Below, one piece after another: positions 32,223-35,510 of a stretch of 35,510 bases of DNA. The DNA is from an uncultured Methanomethylovorans sp. (lineage in GTDB: Archaea; Halobacteriota; Methanosarcinia; Methanosarcinales; Methanosarcinaceae), in NCBI GenBank assembly GCA_937968035.1, contig CALBTS010000288.1, positions 1 through 35,510 of the forward strand, given 5' to 3'. The notes beneath the pieces are model-generated. The model was not told the origin of the DNA. It ran no database searches and worked only from the letters and a program-made list of their open reading frames with translations. The first letter of the stretch is position 1. Each line of letters begins with the position of its first letter. Position numbers and translations under genes: made by a program.

Positions 32223-33179
32223 ATGTTCAGATTTGATAAAAAGCAAGAGGTATACGAGGTAGGCAACGTCAAGTTCGGTGGCCAGCCAGGAGAATACCCA
32301 ACAGTACTTGTAGGTACGATGTTCTATGCAAGGCACAAGATCGTGTCCGATGAAGATAAAGGCATATTTGACAAGGCGGCTGCAGAGAAACTGTGGCACA
32401 ACATCCAGGAGATGGGTGCAACCACAGGTAACCCCTACGTCAACCAGATCGTGGGAGAAACCCCTGAAGCGATCAGGAAGTACATCGACTGGTTCGTTGA
32501 GCTCGATGATAAGACTCCCTTCCTCATCGACTCCTCAGCGGGCGATGTTCGTGCAGCAGCTGCAAAATACGTTACAGAGATAGGTGTAGCCGACAGGGCG
32601 ATCTACAACTCCATCAATGCAAGTATCCACCCGGACGAGATCGAAGCAGTAAGGGAAAGTGACATCAACTGTTCTATTGTCCTTGCATTCAATGCAACCG
32701 ATCCAAGTGTCAAGGGAAAGCTTGAGATCCTTGAGACAGGCGGTACAGGCCAGACGAAGGGAATGCTTGAGATAGCAAAGGAATGCGGTATCACAAAGCC
32801 ATTGATCGATGTGGCAGCAACGCCACTGGGAGCAGGTTCCGGTGCATCCATGAGAGCTGTCGTAGCGATCAAGGGACACCTCGGACTGCCTGTGGGCGGT
32901 GGATACCACAACATGGCATCTGCATGGGACTGGATGAAGAACTACAAGAAGAAGTTCGAAACAAAGGAAGAGAAGCAGGCGATCTACATGCCAGCAGATA
33001 TAGGTACAAACCTTGTGCCACAGGTACTTGGATCAAACTTCCAGCTTTTCGGTCCTATTGAGAACACTGACAAAGTGTTCCCTGCAACAGCCATGGTAGA
33101 TATCATGCTCGCAGAAACCGCAAAGGAACTCGGTCTTGAGGTCAAGGACCCCAACCACCCCATATTCAAACTGGTATGA
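32223..33179 (+). CDS. mtrH: Methyl-H4MPT:coenzyme M methyltransferase subunit H
   Basis: A 318-residue soluble TIM-barrel subunit that transfers the methyl group from methyl-tetrahydro(sarcina)pterin to the corrinoid on MtrA. Family marks: MFRFDKKQEVYEVGNVKFGGQPGEYPTVLVGTMFY, the active-site-region PFLIDSSAGDVR and YNSINASIHPDE, GGTGQTKGMLEIAKECGI and ATPLGAGSGASMRA. The length is normal. AGAGGTG (32210-32217) lies ahead of the ATG. It is last in the operon, and its stop codon lies inside the terminator palindrome. Confidence 0.97.
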   Translation: MFRFDKKQEVYEVGNVKFGGQPGEYPTVLVGTMFYARHKIVSDEDKGIFDKAAAEKLWHNIQEMGATTGNPYVNQIVGETPEAIRKYIDWFVELDDKTPFLIDSSAGDVRAAAAKYVTEIGVADRAIYNSINASIHPDEIEAVRESDINCSIVLAFNATDPSVKGKLEILETGGTGQTKGMLEIAKECGITKPLIDVAATPLGAGSGASMRAVVAIKGHLGLPVGGGYHNMASAWDWMKNYKKKFETKEEKQAIYMPADIGTNLVPQVLGSNFQLFGPIENTDKVFPATAMVDIMLAETAKELGLEVKDPNHPIFKLV

Positions 33180-33205
33180 TCATACCAGTTTTCATCCTTT
33201 TTTTT
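33168..33205 (+). terminator. Palindromic terminator of the mtr operon
   Basis: A perfect 24-bp palindrome runs from 33168 to 33191 (half-sites AAACTGGTATGA and TCATACCAGTTT). Eight T follow at 33198-33205. The mtrH stop codon (33177-33179) is in the left half. A hairpin plus U-tract is unusually clear for an archaeon. Confidence 0.75.
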
Positions 33206-33228
33206 GACTTAATTCTTCGAACACCTAC

Positions 33229-34383
33229 TCAAAGTGGTTCCATTCTCTTCCAGTTGCCCATAAGATGTTCATTTGGGTTGTAATTGTAACTGTCAGAGAG
33301 TATCCTGTCACCCAGGGCGTTCGTCCAGACATCCACATGTCCACGCTCAACATCGATCTCCTTTTCTTCATAAGGATCCCAGCGTCTTTCAAGACCAAGG
33401 ATGGCTTCACGGCTGAACCTTTCAGATGGGCTTTCCCGATCGGTCTGTGCATTATATGCCGCCCTGTCAGCCTCAAATCGCCTGTTCGACTCTTCCCAGC
33501 TACGCATTCTCTGCTCTCTTAACTGATCCTGCATCTGGCTGTATTGTCTTGAAAAAACACCTATCTGCCGAATATTTGCAGTCTGCTGCTGATACGATCC
33601 GGTTATAAGGTCCGTTAACTGCCGGACCCATACCTCATTTGGCCGAAGAGAAGCCTTCATCGTTCTGAAAAGGGGCAGATTCTCGTCAAGATGTCCCTCA
33701 AGGGCACGAATAGAGCCTGTCTGCATCTGCCAGAGGATGAAATCTCCGGCTATCACCGGAACCTGTTCGTATAAGACTCCGGCATAGAATTCCTCTTCAA
33801 TAGGATTTTCTGCAATTTCATAGGTTATCCGTACTTTTCCAAACCTCACGTTGGTTGCTGGCATGCAAGGAGCCGAAGCATCTGCAACCATCGGATCATC
33901 AGGATGTACCGGACCTCTGAGAACTATCCTGTAAGGCTGCATCTTTTGCCTGAAAGGAGCTATTATGTATTTAAGGAGCGCTTCATCCGGTTGCATGGGT
34001 GCAGCAACCTTTGTACTCTGGCTCTGCCAGAATTGCTGGTTCATCACTGCCATAGGGTTGCTCGACCACGTGAACTTCAGGATGGGAAACCCTTCAAATG
34101 CCATTAGACCATTGGGGCTGACCACTGCAAAGTTAATATATGCAGGCATATGCATGTCATTTACCCACGTGATCCCACCATAACATGTCCAGTCATCGGG
34201 TATGACCATTCGAAATGCTTCGATACCAAACCCTGCATGGTCGATGCACTGGACCTGTCTGTAACCGGTCATTCCGTACACTCCATCGTGGTCTTTTGAT
34301 GTTACATATCTCTGAACCCCAGCCAAATGAAAACAGGGTGGACCCACTCCCCACCCGTTCACATGCAAGGAGATATTCTCCAA
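33229..34383 (-). CDS. Unrecognised 384-residue protein, TTG start
   Basis: I do not recognise this family. The N-terminal half (1-240) is mostly beta: HVNGWGVGPPCFHLAGVQRYV, FGIEAFRMVIPDDWTCYGGITWVN, AYINFAVVSPNGLMAFEGFPILKFTW. From about 255 to 320 there is a glutamine- and arginine-rich coiled-coil segment (SYQQQTANIRQIG, QMQDQLREQRMRSWEESNRRFEADRAAYN). The C-terminal 45 residues read like a compact motif, VWTNALGDRILSDSYNYNPN. It has no signal peptide. No ATG lies in frame before residue 38; TTG 34383 has AAGGA about 5 nt upstream and a TATA-like ATTTAAAT at 34417-34424, both consistent. The style suggests bacterial relatives, but I cannot confirm that. Tail to tail with mtrH. Confidence 0.7.
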   Translation of the reverse strand: MENISLHVNGWGVGPPCFHLAGVQRYVTSKDHDGVYGMTGYRQVQCIDHAGFGIEAFRMVIPDDWTCYGGITWVNDMHMPAYINFAVVSPNGLMAFEGFPILKFTWSSNPMAVMNQQFWQSQSTKVAAPMQPDEALLKYIIAPFRQKMQPYRIVLRGPVHPDDPMVADASAPCMPATNVRFGKVRITYEIAENPIEEEFYAGVLYEQVPVIAGDFILWQMQTGSIRALEGHLDENLPLFRTMKASLRPNEVWVRQLTDLITGSYQQQTANIRQIGVFSRQYSQMQDQLREQRMRSWEESNRRFEADRAAYNAQTDRESPSERFSREAILGLERRWDPYEEKEIDVERGHVDVWTNALGDRILSDSYNYNPNEHLMGNWKRMEPL

Positions 34384-34414
34384 TATCTTCCTTACAAGAA
34401 TGTTTCATCTGCTG

Positions 34415-34455
34415 CTATTTAAATGTAACCAGTTACTTAGAAAGATTAATATCAG
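34415..34455. promoter_or_regulatory. Divergent promoter between the two unknown genes
   Basis: The near-palindromic ATTTAAAT (34417-34424) serves the minus-strand gene, with predicted start near 34396. GATTAATAT (34444-34452) serves the plus-strand gene, about 27 nt before ATG 34476. Both predictions give very short or no leaders. Confidence 0.4.
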
Positions 34456-34475
34456 AATGTAATAATGCTGTCTCC

Positions 34476-35042
34476 ATGACAGATGTGATGCTTTTATGGG
34501 AAACACCCCTGTTGTTTGAAAAATTGTTCATAGAGTATGGAATTAAATGCCAGAGGGTACCAGCTGAATCCCTTGGTACTCCTTTCCTGCCCCCCTGCAG
34601 ATGCCTTGTTCTTCCCACAGGTTTTGCCAATCCTGCATATACTTCAACTCTCAAGGGTGTTGTGAGGAACAAGAGCAAGATCGAAAAATTCCTCAAAAAT
34701 GGAGGAACAGTGCTCATATTCGGACCAATGGTGCCGGAATATGATTATGACTGGCTGCCCATTGAATTGAAATATATACAGGAACAGGGGTCTGGAACTG
34801 TGCAGAGGATGGAAGGGTATGAAGAGATCTGTGCCATCGACAGCCATACCACTGAGGTGGAATACGACGGTTACTTTATGGATACAGATGCAAAGGTAGT
34901 CCTGAGGGATTCAAGCTACCGCCCAATAATGGTCGTAAAAAACGCAGGTAAGGGCAAGGTCATAGCCTGTTCCATCCACGAGTTCCCATCAAAAGATTTT
35001 CTGCAACACATAGTGGAAATATCTTCAAGCTGTAAGATCTGA
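34476..35042 (+). CDS. Unknown protein, class I glutamine amidotransferase-like fold
   Basis: A 188-residue protein from ATG 34476; a longer frame upstream to 34215 is antisense to the 384-residue gene and was not used. Alternating strands and helices (VMLLWETPLLFEKLFIEYGIKCQRV, CRCLVLPTGFANPAYTSTLKG, IEKFLKNGGTVLIFGPMVPEYDYDW, KVIACSIHEFPSKDFLQ) resemble ThuA- or GATase1-like proteins of the flavodoxin-like kind. No nucleophile elbow with cysteine is clear, so it may be non-catalytic. The function is unknown. It reads as leaderless and is convergent with the next gene. Confidence 0.65.
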   Translation: MTDVMLLWETPLLFEKLFIEYGIKCQRVPAESLGTPFLPPCRCLVLPTGFANPAYTSTLKGVVRNKSKIEKFLKNGGTVLIFGPMVPEYDYDWLPIELKYIQEQGSGTVQRMEGYEEICAIDSHTTEVEYDGYFMDTDAKVVLRDSSYRPIMVVKNAGKGKVIACSIHEFPSKDFLQHIVEISSSCKI

Positions 35043-35044
35043 TA

Positions 35045-35332
35045 TTATGAGAACTCTTTTTGCAGCTTGTCGATCTCTTCCTGTGCATCTGCTATTTTAA
35101 GTACGAATAATCCAAAACAGGGCTTTATGAACTGGAATATCAGATCCTTGCCCTTTACTCCTACAGGGATCTTATCTGAACCAATAAGTTTCATGCCCTT
35201 TATGTTATATCCTCCGGGTACATGGAATACCCTGTCAGAGTTATCCTTTATGTATTTTTCACTCTGCGCAAGGGTAACTCCGCTAGTTAATATCTCATAA
35301 GGTATATCTTTTGTACATGATGATCTGGACAT
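35045..35332 (-). CDS. Small conserved-looking protein upstream of the window edge
   Basis: A 95-residue protein from ATG 35332; the GTG at 35341 is an alternative. MSRSSCTKDIPYEILTSGVTLAQSEKYIKDNSDRVFHVPGGYNIKGMKLIGSDKIPVG leads to a strand-rich core and a charged helical tail (KIADAQEEIDKLQKEFS). TGTGGT lies 5-10 nt ahead of the ATG. It follows purM by 12 nt on the same strand and is likely in its operon. The function is not known to me. Confidence 0.65.
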   Translation of the reverse strand: MSRSSCTKDIPYEILTSGVTLAQSEKYIKDNSDRVFHVPGGYNIKGMKLIGSDKIPVGVKGKDLIFQFIKPCFGLFVLKIADAQEEIDKLQKEFS

Positions 35333-35344
35333 GTTTACCACACT

Positions 35345-35510
35345 TCAAACTATTGTAAGTCCCTTCACCCTTATACCGGACCCGATTATGCTGCCTACTA
35401 TTTTACCACCCGTGAGCTCAACTGCTTTTGCAGCATCTTTTTGTGACAATATGATCACGAAACCCATTCCCATGTTGAACGTCCTGTACATTTCAAGTTC
35501 GTCCACATTA
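35345..35510 (-). CDS. purM: Phosphoribosylformylglycinamidine cyclo-ligase, C-terminal end (partial)
   Basis: The last 54 residues of AIR synthetase, cut by the window edge. EMYRTFNMGMGFVIILSQKDA matches the conserved EMxRTFNMGxGxV motif of PurM, followed by KAVELTGGKIVGSIIGSGIRVKGLTIV and a TGA stop at 35345-35347. The enzyme closes the imidazole ring in purine synthesis with ATP. The start and most of the protein are outside the window. Confidence 0.85.
   Translation of the reverse strand, partial: NVDELEMYRTFNMGMGFVIILSQKDAAKAVELTGGKIVGSIIGSGIRVKGLTIV

Overview
The window comes from a methylotrophic-type methanogenic archaeon of the Methanosarcinales, close in character to Methanosarcina, Methanolobus or Methanomethylovorans. 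The signs are a complete mtrEDCBAFGH operon in the Methanosarcina order, an S-layer protein with two tandem copies of the Methanosarcinales S-layer domain (DUF1608 type), class III ribonucleotide reductases, and archaeal Sec61 beta, SRP19, RadB and TrmI. Genes that start a transcription unit often have a TATA box 23-28 nt before the start codon (leaderless mRNA). Genes inside operons carry GGAGG/GGTG-type ribosome binding sites.

Layout. 0.1-3.2 kb: an MBL-fold hydrolase, a radical SAM protein, a DUF134 helix-turn-helix protein and an Mrp/NBP35 iron-sulfur carrier ATPase. 3.3-6.3 kb: a short class III ribonucleotide reductase, an alpha-alpha toroid (prenyltransferase-like) protein and a bactofilin-like beta-helix protein. 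6.4-9.7 kb: a sulfonate/nitrate-type ABC transporter on the minus strand, facing a divergent HTH regulator. 9.7-15.5 kb: a 1232-residue S-layer protein, ThiL and a DUF4349 lipoprotein. 15.5-19.0 kb: a compact nrdH-nrdD-nrdG operon. 19.3-24.6 kb: RadB, TrmI, an HD phosphohydrolase, a VIT/CCC1-like membrane protein and MtnA. 24.6-27.8 kb: Sec61 beta and SRP19 (convergent), a lipoprotein, two small conserved proteins, a universal stress protein and a TIM-barrel isomerase. 28.2-33.2 kb: the mtr operon with a structured leader and a palindromic terminator. 33.2-35.5 kb: an unrecognised 384-residue protein, two small unknown proteins and the 3' end of purM, cut by the window edge.

Function. The mtr complex is the sodium-pumping methyl transfer step of methanogenesis and is the energetic centre of the window. 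The nrdH-nrdD-nrdG operon makes deoxynucleotides anaerobically. A second, shorter NrdD lies 11 kb away. RadB, TrmI and the HD protein handle DNA and nucleotides, while Sec61 beta and SRP19 belong to protein targeting.

No tRNA, rRNA, CRISPR array, insertion sequence or integrase was recognised, and the window reads as core chromosome. The most unusual signals are: radB seems to start at an AUA codon with a well-placed ribosome binding site; the mtr leader can form three mutually exclusive hairpins; one hairpin serves as a terminator for two convergent genes; and inverted repeats sit at the predicted transcription starts of the ABC transporter and its regulator.
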